Below, piece by piece: positions 17,089-25,910 of a stretch of DNA of 64,000 nt. Under the pieces are notes generated by a model. It ran no database searches. It was not told where the DNA came from and saw only the letters and a program-made list of their open reading frames with translations. Location: positions 4,452,501-4,516,500 of the forward strand of contig NZ_JARKIN010000001.1 of the NCBI RefSeq assembly GCF_029351045.1. Direction: 5' to 3'. The stretch's first letter is position 1. Each line of letters opens with the position of its first letter. The translations under genes were made by a program, and so were the position numbers. The DNA comes from Streptomyces sp. WMMB303 (GTDB lineage Bacteria > Actinomycetota > Actinomycetes > Streptomycetales > Streptomycetaceae).

Positions 17089-18780
17089 ATGGCCATGGAC
17101 AACAAGACCCCGGATACATCAGTATCCGCCGGGGACGACAGTCGGCTGAAACGTGAATTCGGCACCGTGGGCCTGCTGTTCACCGCAGTCGGCTCCATCA
17201 TCGGTTCCGGGTGGCTCTTCGGCGCACTCGATGCCGCTCAGATGGCCGGACCCGCCGCCGTACTCTCCTGGGCCATCGGCGCCGTGATGTTCATTTTCAT
17301 CGGCATGACCTATTCCGAACTGGGCACGATGTTCCCGCACTCGGGGGGCGTGGCCCGCTACCCGCACTACTCGTTCGGCTCCTTCACCAGCTTCTCGATG
17401 GGCTGGGTCACCTGGATCGCGGCGGCGGCGGTGGCGCCTGTGGAGGTGCTGGCAGTCGTCCAGTACTCCACGAACTGGCTCTCCTGGCTCCAGCGGCTCG
17501 ACGAGAACAACGAGGCCGTTCTGACCCCGGCGGGAACGGGTGTCTCCGTGCTGCTGATGGCAATTTTCGTGGCCGTCAACTTCTTCGGAGTCCGTTGGTT
17601 CGCCCGAATAAACAACGTACTGGTGTGGTGGAAGCTGGCCATCATTCTGCTGGTGATAGCGGTGTTCTTCGCGCTGGGCTTCACCACCGACCACTTCAGC
17701 ATGGGCGGAGAGGTGGGCGGCTTCGCGCCCTACGGGGCACAAGGCGTCTTCTCGGCGGTGGCGAGCGCCGGTATCGCCTTCTCCTTCTTCGGATTCCGCC
17801 AGGGCGTCGAGCTCGCGGGCGAGACGGACAACCCGAAACGGAACGTCCCGCTCACCATGATCGGCTCCGTCGTCCTGTGCGGCATCATCTACGTCCTGCT
17901 GCAGATCGCTTTCATCGGCGCAGTGCCCACCAGCGCCATCAAGGCCGAAGGCTGGCAAGCGGTCGGCGCCCACTTCAGCTCGCACGGCGACGTCCTGGCC
18001 ACCTTCGGCCCGCTCGCCGCCATCGCAGGCATTCTCGGCGCCGTCTGGCTGGCGGGGCTGCTCTATGCCGACGCCATCATCTCCCCAGGTGACACCGGGC
18101 TGATCTATGCCGGTGTCACCGCCCGCATCTCCTACGCCATGGGACGCAACGGCAACGCGCCGGCCGGCCTGGCGAAGGTGAACGCCACCGGGGTGCCCTG
18201 GGTCAGCCTGATTCTCGCGTTCGTGGTGGGCTGCTTCTTCTTCCTGCCGTTTCCGGGCTGGAGCCAACTGGTGGAATTCGTGACCAACAGCACCGTGCTC
18301 TCCTTCGGCTGCGGGCCTCTGGTGCTGCTGGCGATGCGCAAGCAGCTGCCCGAGCAGACCCGTCCGTTCAGTCTGGGCAAGCTGGGTCCGGTGGTGTCCT
18401 TCGTCGCCCTGTGGTCCACCAATCTGATCGTCTACTGGACCGGGTGGGACACCAACTGGAAGCTGTTCCTCGCCATCGGACTGGGCTATGTCCTGATGGC
18501 GGTGCACCACGCCACCACGAAGCAGCGCACACCCGCCCTCGACTTCCGGTACGGCTGGTGGGTGCTGGTGTGGTTCGCCGGACTGGCTCTCGTCAGCTAC
18601 CTCGGCGACTTCCCGAAGGAGTCGGAGGACGCGGGGAACCTCGGCGTGCTGGGCCTCGGCCTCGGAGCCGCCGCCACCTTCGTCCTCAGCGGCCTGGTGG
18701 TCTGGCTGGCCCTGCGGTCGACGCTGCCCGCGGCCAGGGTCCGCGAGATCCTCGCGGAGCAGGACCCGCAGGACGCCTGA
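17089..18780 (+). CDS. APC-superfamily amino acid permease
   Basis: 563 residues with about twelve or more membrane helices. The N-terminal helix has the APC substrate-binding motif TAVGSIIGSGWLFGAL, followed by an AAQMAGPAAVLSWAIG helix and the helix 2-3 loop TYSELGTMFPHSGGVARYPHYSFG. FFGFRQGVELAGETDNPKRNVP is the helix 6-7 E-x-x-NPxR motif. The pattern is that of proton-coupled amino acid importers of the aspartate-proton symporter or AGT type; the exact substrate is unknown. The ribosome site AGGAGG is well placed. Transcription should stop at the perfect hairpin at 18804-18852. Confidence 0.88.
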   Translation: MAMDNKTPDTSVSAGDDSRLKREFGTVGLLFTAVGSIIGSGWLFGALDAAQMAGPAAVLSWAIGAVMFIFIGMTYSELGTMFPHSGGVARYPHYSFGSFTSFSMGWVTWIAAAAVAPVEVLAVVQYSTNWLSWLQRLDENNEAVLTPAGTGVSVLLMAIFVAVNFFGVRWFARINNVLVWWKLAIILLVIAVFFALGFTTDHFSMGGEVGGFAPYGAQGVFSAVASAGIAFSFFGFRQGVELAGETDNPKRNVPLTMIGSVVLCGIIYVLLQIAFIGAVPTSAIKAEGWQAVGAHFSSHGDVLATFGPLAAIAGILGAVWLAGLLYADAIISPGDTGLIYAGVTARISYAMGRNGNAPAGLAKVNATGVPWVSLILAFVVGCFFFLPFPGWSQLVEFVTNSTVLSFGCGPLVLLAMRKQLPEQTRPFSLGKLGPVVSFVALWSTNLIVYWTGWDTNWKLFLAIGLGYVLMAVHHATTKQRTPALDFRYGWWVLVWFAGLALVSYLGDFPKESEDAGNLGVLGLGLGAAATFVLSGLVVWLALRSTLPAARVREILAEQDPQDA

Positions 18781-18803
18781 GCCCCCCACTCGTCCCGACC
18801 CCG

Positions 18804-18852
18804 CCGAGCGGGCGGTGCGGGCGCCCTCCACACGCCCGCACCGCCCGCTCGG
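18804..18852. terminator. Bidirectional terminator hairpin
   Basis: Perfect 19-base inverted repeat (arms 18804-18822 and 18834-18852, 11-base loop) between the convergent permease (stop 18780) and glutamate-synthase-like gene (stop 18883). It is the strongest hairpin seen in the window. Confidence 0.8.
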
Positions 18853-18882
18853 CCGTCGTACGCGGAAGCGACGAGGTACGGG

Positions 18883-20466
18883 TCAGGCAGCCGCGAAGCG
18901 GTCCGGGTCGGCGGCGGCCCAGTCGGCGGCCCAGTCCTCCGGCGGGTCCTTGAGCAACTGGCCGGGGGCGAGCCACTCGTGCAGGTGCGCGGCGGAGCGG
19001 ATGGTGACGGGGTCCAGGCGACGGCACAGCATGTGCGGCCCGAGATCGCTCACCGAACTCGCGCCCATGGCGGCCATGATCCGCAGGGCGCTGCGGACGG
19101 TGGCGTCCTGGAAGCGGTGCACGCGCGCCGACTTGTCGGTGACGTCGAGCGCCCGGGCCCGCCGCTGGTCCTGGGTGGCGACGCCGCTGGGGCAGGCGTT
19201 CGTGTGGCAGTTCATGGCCTGGATGCACCCGACGGCGAACATCATGCTGCGGGCCGCGTTGGTGTAGTCGGCGCCCTGGATCAGCCGCTTGACGATGTCG
19301 GCGCCGGTGGCCACCTTGCCGCTCGCGCCGATGCGGATCCCCTCCCGCAGTCCGGAGCCGACCAGCGCGTTGTGCACCGTCATCAGCCCCTCGGACAGCG
19401 GAAGCCCCATGTGGTCGCAGAACTCCAGCGGCGCGGCGCCCGTCCCACCCTCGGCGCCGTCGACGACGATGAAGTCGGGCGCGGTCCCCTCCGCGAGCAT
19501 GGCCTTGCACAGGGCCAGCACATCGCGCCGGCTGCCGACACACAGCTTGGCACCGACCGGCTTGCCGCCGGCCAGCTCTCGCATCCCGGCGAGGAACCGC
19601 ACCAGCTCGCGTGGCGTGGAGAACACCCGGTGGTAGGGCGGCGAGATCACCGTCCGGCCCTCCGGCACCCCGCGCACCCGCGCGATCTCCGCGTTGACCT
19701 TTCCGCCGGGGAGCACACCGCCGATCCCCGGCTTGGCCCCCTGGGAGAGTTTCAGCTCCACGCACTTGACCTGGTCGAGCGCGGCCTTCTCGGCGAACTG
19801 GTCCGGGTCGAAGTCGCCGTCCTCCGTGCGGCAGCCGAAGTACCCGGTGCCGATCTCCCACACCAGGTCGCCGCCGTGCCGCAGGTGGTAGTCGGATATG
19901 CCGCCCTCGCCGGTGTCGTGCGCGAAGCCGCCCAGCGCAGCGCCCTGGTTGAGGGCGAGGACGGCGTTGGCGGAGAGCGATCCGAAGCTCATCGCCGACA
20001 CGTTGAGCAGCGCCATGTCGTAGGGCCGCGTGCACTCCGGACCGCCGACGCGCGCGGTCGGCGGCGTCTCGGGGACCGGCACCGGGCCCAGGGAGGGGGT
20101 CAGGAACTCGTAGCCCGTGGCGTAGAGGTCCCGCTCGCTGCCGAAGGGCTCCTCGGCGGCGGTGCCCTTCGCCCTCTGGTAGACGAGGTCGCGGGTGTCG
20201 CGGTCGTAGGGGCGACCGTCGTGGTTCCGCTCGATGAAGTACTGCTGCAGCTCCGGACGGATGCTCTCCAGCAGGTACCGCAGATGTCCCAGCACCGGGT
20301 AGTTGCGCAGCACCGCGTGCCTGCGCTGGAGGAGGTCGTACACACCGATCACGGCGGGCACGAGAAGCAACGCGGCGGGCAGCCACCACCACGGGGACTG
20401 CACGGACAGGGCGGCGGCCAGGACAGCCGCGAGCGCGAGAGCTGCGACGCTGAGAATTCTGATCAC
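18883..20466 (-). CDS. Membrane-anchored FMN-binding glutamate synthase family protein
   Basis: 527 residues. Two N-terminal hydrophobic helices (LALAAVLAAALSVQS and WWWLPAALLLVPAVIGV) anchor the protein. The remainder matches the FMN-binding central domain of glutamate synthase: VSAMSFGSLSANAVLALN, PPYHRVFSTPRELVRFL, DFIVVDGAEGGTGAAPLEF and the Cys cluster of the iron-sulfur site in MNCHTNACPSGVATQD. It lacks the glutaminase domain, so it is one of the stand-alone GltS-like oxidoreductases whose real substrate is not known. It is a single gene facing the permease. Confidence 0.85.
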   Translation of the reverse strand: MIRILSVAALALAAVLAAALSVQSPWWWLPAALLLVPAVIGVYDLLQRRHAVLRNYPVLGHLRYLLESIRPELQQYFIERNHDGRPYDRDTRDLVYQRAKGTAAEEPFGSERDLYATGYEFLTPSLGPVPVPETPPTARVGGPECTRPYDMALLNVSAMSFGSLSANAVLALNQGAALGGFAHDTGEGGISDYHLRHGGDLVWEIGTGYFGCRTEDGDFDPDQFAEKAALDQVKCVELKLSQGAKPGIGGVLPGGKVNAEIARVRGVPEGRTVISPPYHRVFSTPRELVRFLAGMRELAGGKPVGAKLCVGSRRDVLALCKAMLAEGTAPDFIVVDGAEGGTGAAPLEFCDHMGLPLSEGLMTVHNALVGSGLREGIRIGASGKVATGADIVKRLIQGADYTNAARSMMFAVGCIQAMNCHTNACPSGVATQDQRRARALDVTDKSARVHRFQDATVRSALRIMAAMGASSVSDLGPHMLCRRLDPVTIRSAAHLHEWLAPGQLLKDPPEDWAADWAAADPDRFAAA

Positions 20467-20723
20467 TGTGGAGACGGTCCCTGATCGGCGGCGAGGCGGC
20501 TGGTGCGGCGGCCGAGGCGCACCACGGGTGTCCTCGCCCCGGACCGCACGGCGCCGGGTGCCGACGTGATCACGCTCGCCGCCTCCTCCGTACGGCGGAT
20601 ATGGCGTGTGCGTCGGTCCGTGTGCCCTGCACGCAGAAGTTCACGCCTCCGAGACGGCCGGGGAGTCCCCGCCCCGGCCGGAGCCCCGGCCCGCGGCCGC
20701 CCGGCCGCGGAACAGCCTGCCGC

Positions 20724-21986
20724 TCAGCGACCGGGCAACCGCAGCGCCAGGGCAAGGGTGTCGTCCGGGTGCAGCACGACGGTGTGCATGTCCTCGGCGA
20801 TCGCCTCGGGGATCTCCTCGATGGGGCGCCACCGGTGCCGGGCCGCGGAGTCGACCAGCCGGGCCTCGCCCTCCAGGGGGTCCTTGCGGCTCTCGGTCAG
20901 CCCGTCGGTGTACAGCACCAGCAGATCGCCGGGGGCGAGACGGATACGCAGCACATCCTCGCTGCCCGGCAGCGGGAAACCCACCCCGCGTCCGGCCACC
21001 TGGAGGTAGGAGGAAGTGCCGTCCTCGCGTACGACCAGAGCCGGTGGGTGGCTGCCGTTGGCGAGCAGCACCTCCCCGCGGTCGGGGTCCACCCGGGCGA
21101 GCAGGACGGTCGCCAGCAACTGGGCGTCGATACTGGCCAGGATCTCGCTCGCCCGCTCGACGATGGTCCCCGGCGGATGGCCCTCCAGCGCGAGCGTCCG
21201 CACGGTCTGGGTGACGTTCAGGGCGGCTCCGGTGCTGCGGACCCCGTGCCCCAGCGCGTCGACCACGGTGATGTGCACCGTGCCGTCGGGCAGCCGGAAC
21301 CAGTCGTACAGGTCGCCGCCGGTGGGGGCGTCGGTGTCAGCCGGGGCGTAGTGCACGGCCAGCTCCAGACCGGGCACGCTGAGCGGTGCAGGGCGCAGCG
21401 CGTCCTCCAGCTCGCGCAGCATCTGGCCGTGGGCGCGGCGCAACTGCTCGTCGCGCTCCTCGAGCTGGACGTAGAGGGCCAGGACCCCGCTGTTGGTCTC
21501 CGCCAACTCCGCTTTCAGCAGGCGGTGCTCGGCCTCCACGGCGTCGCAGCGGTCCAGTACCGCGCGCAGTTCCTCGTGCACCACCTCGCATTCGGGGGCC
21601 GCCCCGCCGTCCGGAGGAGGCACGGCACCGTTCCCGGACGCGCGGGGCGGAAGGTGCCATTCCGCGGCACCGTCCGCGCCGGCCGTCGCGGGCAGGGGCA
21701 GTCCGTCGAGCTCGCGCCGGCCGGTCTGGCAGGCGGTGCCCACAGGCGCCAGGACGCACGCGAGGGTTGCGCCGCTTTCGGACGCCTCCCCCGCGCCCTC
21801 CCGCACGAGGCTGACCCGGACACCGCGGCCCTCGGCGAGCGCGTCCCGTGCCACGGCGGTGACGGACACCACCAGCCGGGCACGCAGTTCGGCCGGGAGA
21901 CCGTGGGTCCGGGCGAGGCGGCGCACGGCCCGCCGCACCCCGCCCACTGTGGTCAGCTGCCCGCTCTCCTGTCTCGGCTGGTTCAT
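20724..21986 (-). CDS. SpoIIE/RsbU-type PP2C serine phosphatase
   Basis: 420 residues from the ATG at 21986, overlapping the upstream stop as ATGA. The N-terminal ~100 residues look like a decayed or partial anti-sigma-kinase fold (TTVGGVRRAVRRLARTHGLP). A coiled-coil linker follows (VEAEHRLLKAELAETN, QLEERDEQLRRAHGQM). The C-terminal PP2C domain has the metal-binding motifs PTGGDLYDWF and ITVVDALGHGV and, near the end, VLYTDGLTESR. It should dephosphorylate an anti-sigma antagonist, as RsbU does. It is the last gene of the rsb operon, so its output probably feeds an anti-sigma partner outside the window. Confidence 0.85.
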   Translation of the reverse strand: MNQPRQESGQLTTVGGVRRAVRRLARTHGLPAELRARLVVSVTAVARDALAEGRGVRVSLVREGAGEASESGATLACVLAPVGTACQTGRRELDGLPLPATAGADGAAEWHLPPRASGNGAVPPPDGGAAPECEVVHEELRAVLDRCDAVEAEHRLLKAELAETNSGVLALYVQLEERDEQLRRAHGQMLRELEDALRPAPLSVPGLELAVHYAPADTDAPTGGDLYDWFRLPDGTVHITVVDALGHGVRSTGAALNVTQTVRTLALEGHPPGTIVERASEILASIDAQLLATVLLARVDPDRGEVLLANGSHPPALVVREDGTSSYLQVAGRGVGFPLPGSEDVLRIRLAPGDLLVLYTDGLTESRKDPLEGEARLVDSAARHRWRPIEEIPEAIAEDMHTVVLHPDDTLALALRLPGR

Positions 21987-23032
21987 CGCAGTCCTGTCAG
22001 TGCCAGTGCGGTGGCGTCGTCCCGGTGCCGACGGTGCCGGTGTGCCAGAGCCGCGGGCAGCAGCGGCGCCGGCAGTCCCGACAGGAACCGGGAGGGGTCG
22101 TGCGCCCAGCGGGCCTGTATACCGTCGGTGTGCACCACCGCCATCCGGTCGGGCGCCAGCGGCTCGGTGCGGACATGCGGGGTGGGGAGATTCCACCCGA
22201 CGATCCCCGGGCGGCTCTCCATCCGCCGCGGGGTGCGGTCGTGGTGGAGCACGCAGACGCGCACGTTGCCGACCCCGCAGAAGTGCAGCCGGCCCGGTTC
22301 GAGGCGCACCAGACCGACGGCGGCGCCGCGGGTGTGCCGCAGAGCCCGGTGCATCTGCGTCATGAGCTCCGGGAGGGCGCTCTCCGGCGCCTCCCGCGCG
22401 ATGCGCAGCGCCACGCGGGTGGCGCGGGCCGCGGCCTCGCCGTGCCCCAGACCGTCGACCACGGCGGCCGTCACCTGCCCGGCGGTGGCGTGCAGGGACC
22501 ATCCGTCCCCACAGTGCTCCTCGCCCTCGGCGGGCAGGCAGATCGCGCCCGCGCGGTGGCCGGGCAACCCGTCCGGGCCGGACGGTTCGGCAGACCCTCC
22601 GGCCGGGGAGCCGCCGCCGCGGGGCGTCAACCGGGCGGAGGCGACGGTGCCGTCCGGCACCCGGGTGCGGATCACAAAGGCGTCCGCGAGCCGGCTGACC
22701 GCGCCCAGGCCGGTGCCGAGCGTGTTCGTGGTCGTGTAGCCGTCGGCCAGGCAGCGCTGCAACTCGCCCATGCCCGGCCCGCGGTCGACGGCCAGCACCT
22801 CGAATCCCTCGCCCAGCGGGAGGGGCTGGAGGTAGACGACGCCGTCACCCGCGTGCTTGTCCAGATTGCTGGCCAGTTCGCTGGCGACAGCGGCCGCCTG
22901 GTCCGGCAGCGAGCCGTCCAGCCCGCACCGCCGTGCCGTACGCCGGGCCACGTCGGCGGCGAGATGGACAGCGCTGTGGTGATCGATGCGCACCTGCGCC
23001 GTCGGCACGGCCCCGGACTCGCCTCCGCTCAC
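21983..23032 (-). CDS. Fused RsbT-like ATPase and RsbX-like PP2C phosphatase
   Basis: 349 residues from the GTG at 23032, which overlaps the RsbT stop (GTGA); an ATG 12 bases upstream is possible. The N-terminal HATPase_c kinase-like domain has VASELASNLDKHAGDG (N box), VDRGPGMGELQ and GTGLGAVSRLAD. The C-terminal domain is a short SpoIIE/RsbX-type phosphatase with VVDGLGHGEAAARAT and VVHTDGIQ. RsbX resets the stressosome by dephosphorylating RsbR and RsbS, and the position right after RsbT suits that role. Having kinase and phosphatase-like halves in one chain could allow opposed activities. The order of actions is inferred. Confidence 0.82.
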   Translation of the reverse strand: MSGGESGAVPTAQVRIDHHSAVHLAADVARRTARRCGLDGSLPDQAAAVASELASNLDKHAGDGVVYLQPLPLGEGFEVLAVDRGPGMGELQRCLADGYTTTNTLGTGLGAVSRLADAFVIRTRVPDGTVASARLTPRGGGSPAGGSAEPSGPDGLPGHRAGAICLPAEGEEHCGDGWSLHATAGQVTAAVVDGLGHGEAAARATRVALRIAREAPESALPELMTQMHRALRHTRGAAVGLVRLEPGRLHFCGVGNVRVCVLHHDRTPRRMESRPGIVGWNLPTPHVRTEPLAPDRMAVVHTDGIQARWAHDPSRFLSGLPAPLLPAALAHRHRRHRDDATALALTGLR

Positions 23033-23589
23033 CACTCGCTCCACCGTACGGCGGTGACGCTGGCTCCGCTGCCCGGTTCCGAGCGCACCTCGAACTCGTG
23101 CATGAGCCGCCGCGCACCGCCCAGACCGTGGCCCAGCCCCGCCCCGGTGGTGTACCCGTCGGCCAGGGCACTGGACAGGTCGTCGATCCCGGGACCCTCG
23201 TCCCGCACCGTCAGGCGTACCCCACGCCGGGTGCCGTGGTGCAGCAGCTCGATGGTCAGCGCACCCCCGCCGCCGTGCACATAGGCGTTGCGGGCCAACT
23301 CGCTGGCGGCGGTGACGACCCGCGTCTGGTCGACGAGGCTGAACCCGGCCCGCACCGTGGCCGCGCGCACCGCGTGCCGCACCAGCAGCAGGTCCTCGTC
23401 CGTGCGCACCGGATGGGTGGCGGTGTCGGCACCCTCCGCCGCACCGGGCGAGCCGCCGGCAGGCTCCGGCGCCCGCTCCCGGGGTTCCGCACGCCGACTC
23501 GGGATCGCCGCACCGGCGGCCCCCTCGCGCGCGGGGGCTTCCCGACCGGCGGCCGACCGCTCGCCGTCGGCGCCGCCGAAAGTCCTCAC
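23029..23589 (-). CDS. rsbT: RsbT-type serine/threonine kinase (switch kinase)
   Basis: 186 residues. The N-terminal 55 residues are a disordered Ala/Arg/Pro extension not found in Bacillus RsbT. The rest is the GHKL ATPase fold with the N box SELARNAYVHGGGGALTI, the G1 box VRDEGPGIDDL and the G2 box GAGLGHGLGGARRLM. In the stressosome model RsbT phosphorylates RsbR and RsbS, is released on stress and then activates an RsbU-type phosphatase. Both ends overlap neighbours by four bases (ATGA with rsbS, GTGA with the fused phosphatase), so stoichiometry is probably set by coupled translation. Confidence 0.9.
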   Translation of the reverse strand: MRTFGGADGERSAAGREAPAREGAAGAAIPSRRAEPRERAPEPAGGSPGAAEGADTATHPVRTDEDLLLVRHAVRAATVRAGFSLVDQTRVVTAASELARNAYVHGGGGALTIELLHHGTRRGVRLTVRDEGPGIDDLSSALADGYTTGAGLGHGLGGARRLMHEFEVRSEPGSGASVTAVRWSEW

Positions 23590-23975
23590 GTCGGCGGCTC
23601 CTGCATGCCGGAGGGCGAGTGGCGCCAGCCGAGGGCCGTCATGCCGTGCTCGGCGTTCAACGCCGTCTCCACGCCCTTCAGTTCGATGCCCAGCTCCACC
23701 AGGGTGATGGCCACGGCCGGCCGCATGCCCGCCACGACCACACGGGCTCCCAGCAGTTGCGCCATCGTCGAGAGTTCCATCAGCGCACGCGCAACGAAAG
23801 AGTCGATGATCTCCACGCGTGAGATGTCGATCAGCACGCCGCGCGCCCGGTCGGAGACGATGCGGTCGGTCAGTTCCTCGGCCAGCGCGAGAGCCGAGGA
23901 GTCGTCGAGTTCGTTGAGCAGGCCGGTGACCAGCGTGTCGCCCAGCCGCAGAATCGGTACCGGTCCTCCTCTCAC
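23586..23975 (-). CDS. rsbS: RsbS-type STAS stressosome scaffold
   Basis: 129 residues from the GTG at 23975 (GTGA overlap with rsbR); upstream open frame is a shadow of rsbR. A single STAS domain contains ILRLGDTLVTGLLNELDD, GVLIDISRVEIIDSFVAR and LGARVVVAGMRPAVAITLVE. The Ser in IIDSFVAR is the expected RsbT phosphorylation site. Its role is to hold RsbT in the stressosome until phosphorylated. Confidence 0.9.
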   Translation of the reverse strand: MRGGPVPILRLGDTLVTGLLNELDDSSALALAEELTDRIVSDRARGVLIDISRVEIIDSFVARALMELSTMAQLLGARVVVAGMRPAVAITLVELGIELKGVETALNAEHGMTALGWRHSPSGMQEPPT

Positions 23976-24883
23976 GGCGCCGCCCGCACCTCCGGCGCCC
24001 CGGGCGCCGAAAGCGGCCCCGAGACGGTCCCGGACCCGTCCTCCCCCGTCAGCCGTACCGCGGTGGCCAGCGCGTCCGCCAGATTGGCGCGGGTGAGGAT
24101 GTCCGAGAGGTCGATGCCCAGTTGGACGATGGTCTGGGCGATGGCGGGCCGGATCCCGCTGATGACGCAGTCGGCGCCCATCATCCGTACCGCCTGCACG
24201 GTCTGCATCAGATGCTGGGCGACGGAGGTGTCCACCGTCGGCACCCCGGTGATGTCGATGATGGCGACCGTCGCCTCGTGCTGCTGGATGGCCTCCAGCA
24301 GCGTCTCCATCACCACCTGGCTGCGCGCGGTGTCCAGGGTGCCGACCAGCGGCACGGCCAGGACGTGCCGCCACAGCCGGACCACCGGAGTGGAGACCTC
24401 CAGCAATTGGCGGCTCTGCCTGCGGATGATCTCCTCGCGGCCCTCGACGTAGGTCTCGAAGCACAGCACCCCGGCGGCGTCCAGCAGCCGGTTGAGCAGC
24501 AGGGCCGCCGCCAGCATGTCGTCGGCCGCGAGCGACTCCTGCTGCGCCGCCTCCAGCAACACGTCCTTCAGCGCCAGCACGGACAGCGAGATGGCGGTCG
24601 GCGAGGAACCCGCACGCGCCCGCCGCATCGACATGTCGCCCACCGCTTCACGCAGCTCCTGATGGGAGGCGACGACCCAGTCCGTGGCCAGCTCACTCGC
24701 CATCGCCTGGCGCAGCGCGGTGACCAGCGCGTCCGCCTCCTCGTGCAGGTCCTCCTGGGCCAGCCCCTCACTCAGCGAAACCCGCTCCACCTGCTGCCGC
24801 ACCCAGCGGTCGGCGATCTCGTCGCCCCGCCGCACCAGCACCTCGCACAGGCGCTCGCGCAGGGCGGACTCGGTGACACTCAT
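23972..24883 (-). CDS. rsbR: RsbR-type stressosome sensor
   Basis: 303 residues from the ATG at 24883 (AAGGGG upstream; a TTG precedes it). The N-terminal half (1-165) is an all-helical sensor domain with conserved-looking RGDEIADRWVRQQV and a heme-free globin-like helical pattern as in RsbR proteins. The C-terminal STAS domain has VAIIDITGVPTVDTSVAQHL and GADCVISGIRPAIAQTIVQL. The Thr residues at ITG and VDTS correspond to the two sites that RsbT phosphorylates. It is the first gene of the operon, probably from a SigB-like promoter at 24916-24940. The sensed signal is unknown. Confidence 0.88.
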   Translation of the reverse strand: MSVTESALRERLCEVLVRRGDEIADRWVRQQVERVSLSEGLAQEDLHEEADALVTALRQAMASELATDWVVASHQELREAVGDMSMRRARAGSSPTAISLSVLALKDVLLEAAQQESLAADDMLAAALLLNRLLDAAGVLCFETYVEGREEIIRRQSRQLLEVSTPVVRLWRHVLAVPLVGTLDTARSQVVMETLLEAIQQHEATVAIIDITGVPTVDTSVAQHLMQTVQAVRMMGADCVISGIRPAIAQTIVQLGIDLSDILTRANLADALATAVRLTGEDGSGTVSGPLSAPGAPEVRAAP

Positions 24884-24915
24884 CAACGGACCCCTTCACT
24901 ACACATTTGACTGTC

Positions 24916-24940
24916 GTACCCACCCGGGCACCGCACACCC
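24916..24940 (-). promoter_or_regulatory. Candidate SigB-type promoter of the rsb operon
   Basis: On the minus strand GGGTAC (24921-24916) lies 15 bases after GGGT (24940-24937). This fits the Streptomyces SigB pattern GNNT-N14-16-GGGTAC/T. The predicted start of transcription would leave a leader of about 25 bases before the rsbR ATG. Evidence is motif-only. Confidence 0.35.
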
Positions 24941-25344
24941 ACCGGAGCCCTCGCGGGATCCCGGACGCACAGAGCGGCACCGGGCGCGGAAACGGCACCA
25001 GGGGAACGGGGGAGGTACTCGCGCGCATCAGCCCGACGGGCGCCGGCCCGGACCGGTTCTGTACCTGTCCTCGGCGGCCTCGGGCGCTCTTCTCACCAGG
25101 GTGCGGGCAGGGCCCGGTCGGGAGGGCGCGGCAGGAACTCTGTGGCGGCGGCACTCATGAAAGGTCGATGCTCCCGTCTGCTGACCGGTGGGGGGACGGG
25201 AGGAAGTCGACGCGACCGCACGCCACAGTCCGCTCCCGCGGATGGTGTGCCTGCTGTCTAAGCACGGAGTTGCTGCGTTCGTAGCATCTCACACGCCGCC
25301 CGGCTCCCCCGGCCGGGGCGCCGACGCCGGCGGGGCCGGGCGAG
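24941..25344. other. Intergenic stretch, no gene seen
   Basis: About 400 bases between the rsb operon and the small membrane gene. Open frames here lack a ribosome site and family-like sequence. No clear hairpin or repeat was recognised. Confidence 0.4.
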
Positions 25345-25737
25345 CTATGCGGCGGCAGCAGCCCTCCCACGGGCAGTCTCCAGCTCCTGGACATGCTTGC
25401 TCATCCGCACGCTGAGCCTGCCGTAGGTGAGGAACACCGCGCCTGCGACGGACACCGGGACGGACAGCCCCAGCAGCACGACCGCCTCGGGCCAGTCCCG
25501 TTCGTCCGCGCGGGGGGTCTCCGTCCCGCCCTGATTGGCGGTTCCCGCATCGGTGGACAGCCGCGGCTCGCACTGAAACGACTCATCACTGAAGCGGCGC
25601 TGCACCTCGTAGGACATCGTGAGGAGCACACCGCACCAGATCCACAGAACGGCCGCCACCATCAACAGCACAATCCCCAAGTTCCCTATTCTGTCGCTGC
25701 GTTCGCGGAACCGGTTGCGGATCACGTCCGGATGCAT
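25345..25737 (-). CDS. Small two-helix membrane protein
   Basis: 130 residues from the ATG at 25737. The frame is open further upstream and no good ribosome site is visible, so the start is uncertain. Helix 1 is LGIVLLMVAAVLWIWCGVLL, and a roughly 60-residue outer loop carries one Cys (SFQCEPRL). Helix 2 is AVVLLGLSVPVSVAGAVFLTY. The C-terminus is a short basic coiled stretch (RMSKHVQELETARGRAAAAA). Not recognised; no operon partner. Confidence 0.6.
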   Translation of the reverse strand: MHPDVIRNRFRERSDRIGNLGIVLLMVAAVLWIWCGVLLTMSYEVQRRFSDESFQCEPRLSTDAGTANQGGTETPRADERDWPEAVVLLGLSVPVSVAGAVFLTYGRLSVRMSKHVQELETARGRAAAAA

Positions 25738-25910
25738 GCGGGGGAAGGTACCACCGGGCTCAGCGGTGCGGACGTGGTCTCCCTGCAGTCGGCGGGCCCG
25801 TCGGCGTGACCCGGTGCAGCACCGGCACGGGCGTGCGCCGGGTACCGGGAGCCGTCGGCCCGGGCGACGAAGCTCCGACCGGGACGGATCCGTGCCCGGG
25901 CCCGCGCCCG

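Noticed and set aside
24768..25154. Reverse open frame upstream of rsbR
   Set aside because: It overlaps rsbR out of frame and shows no recognisable domain.
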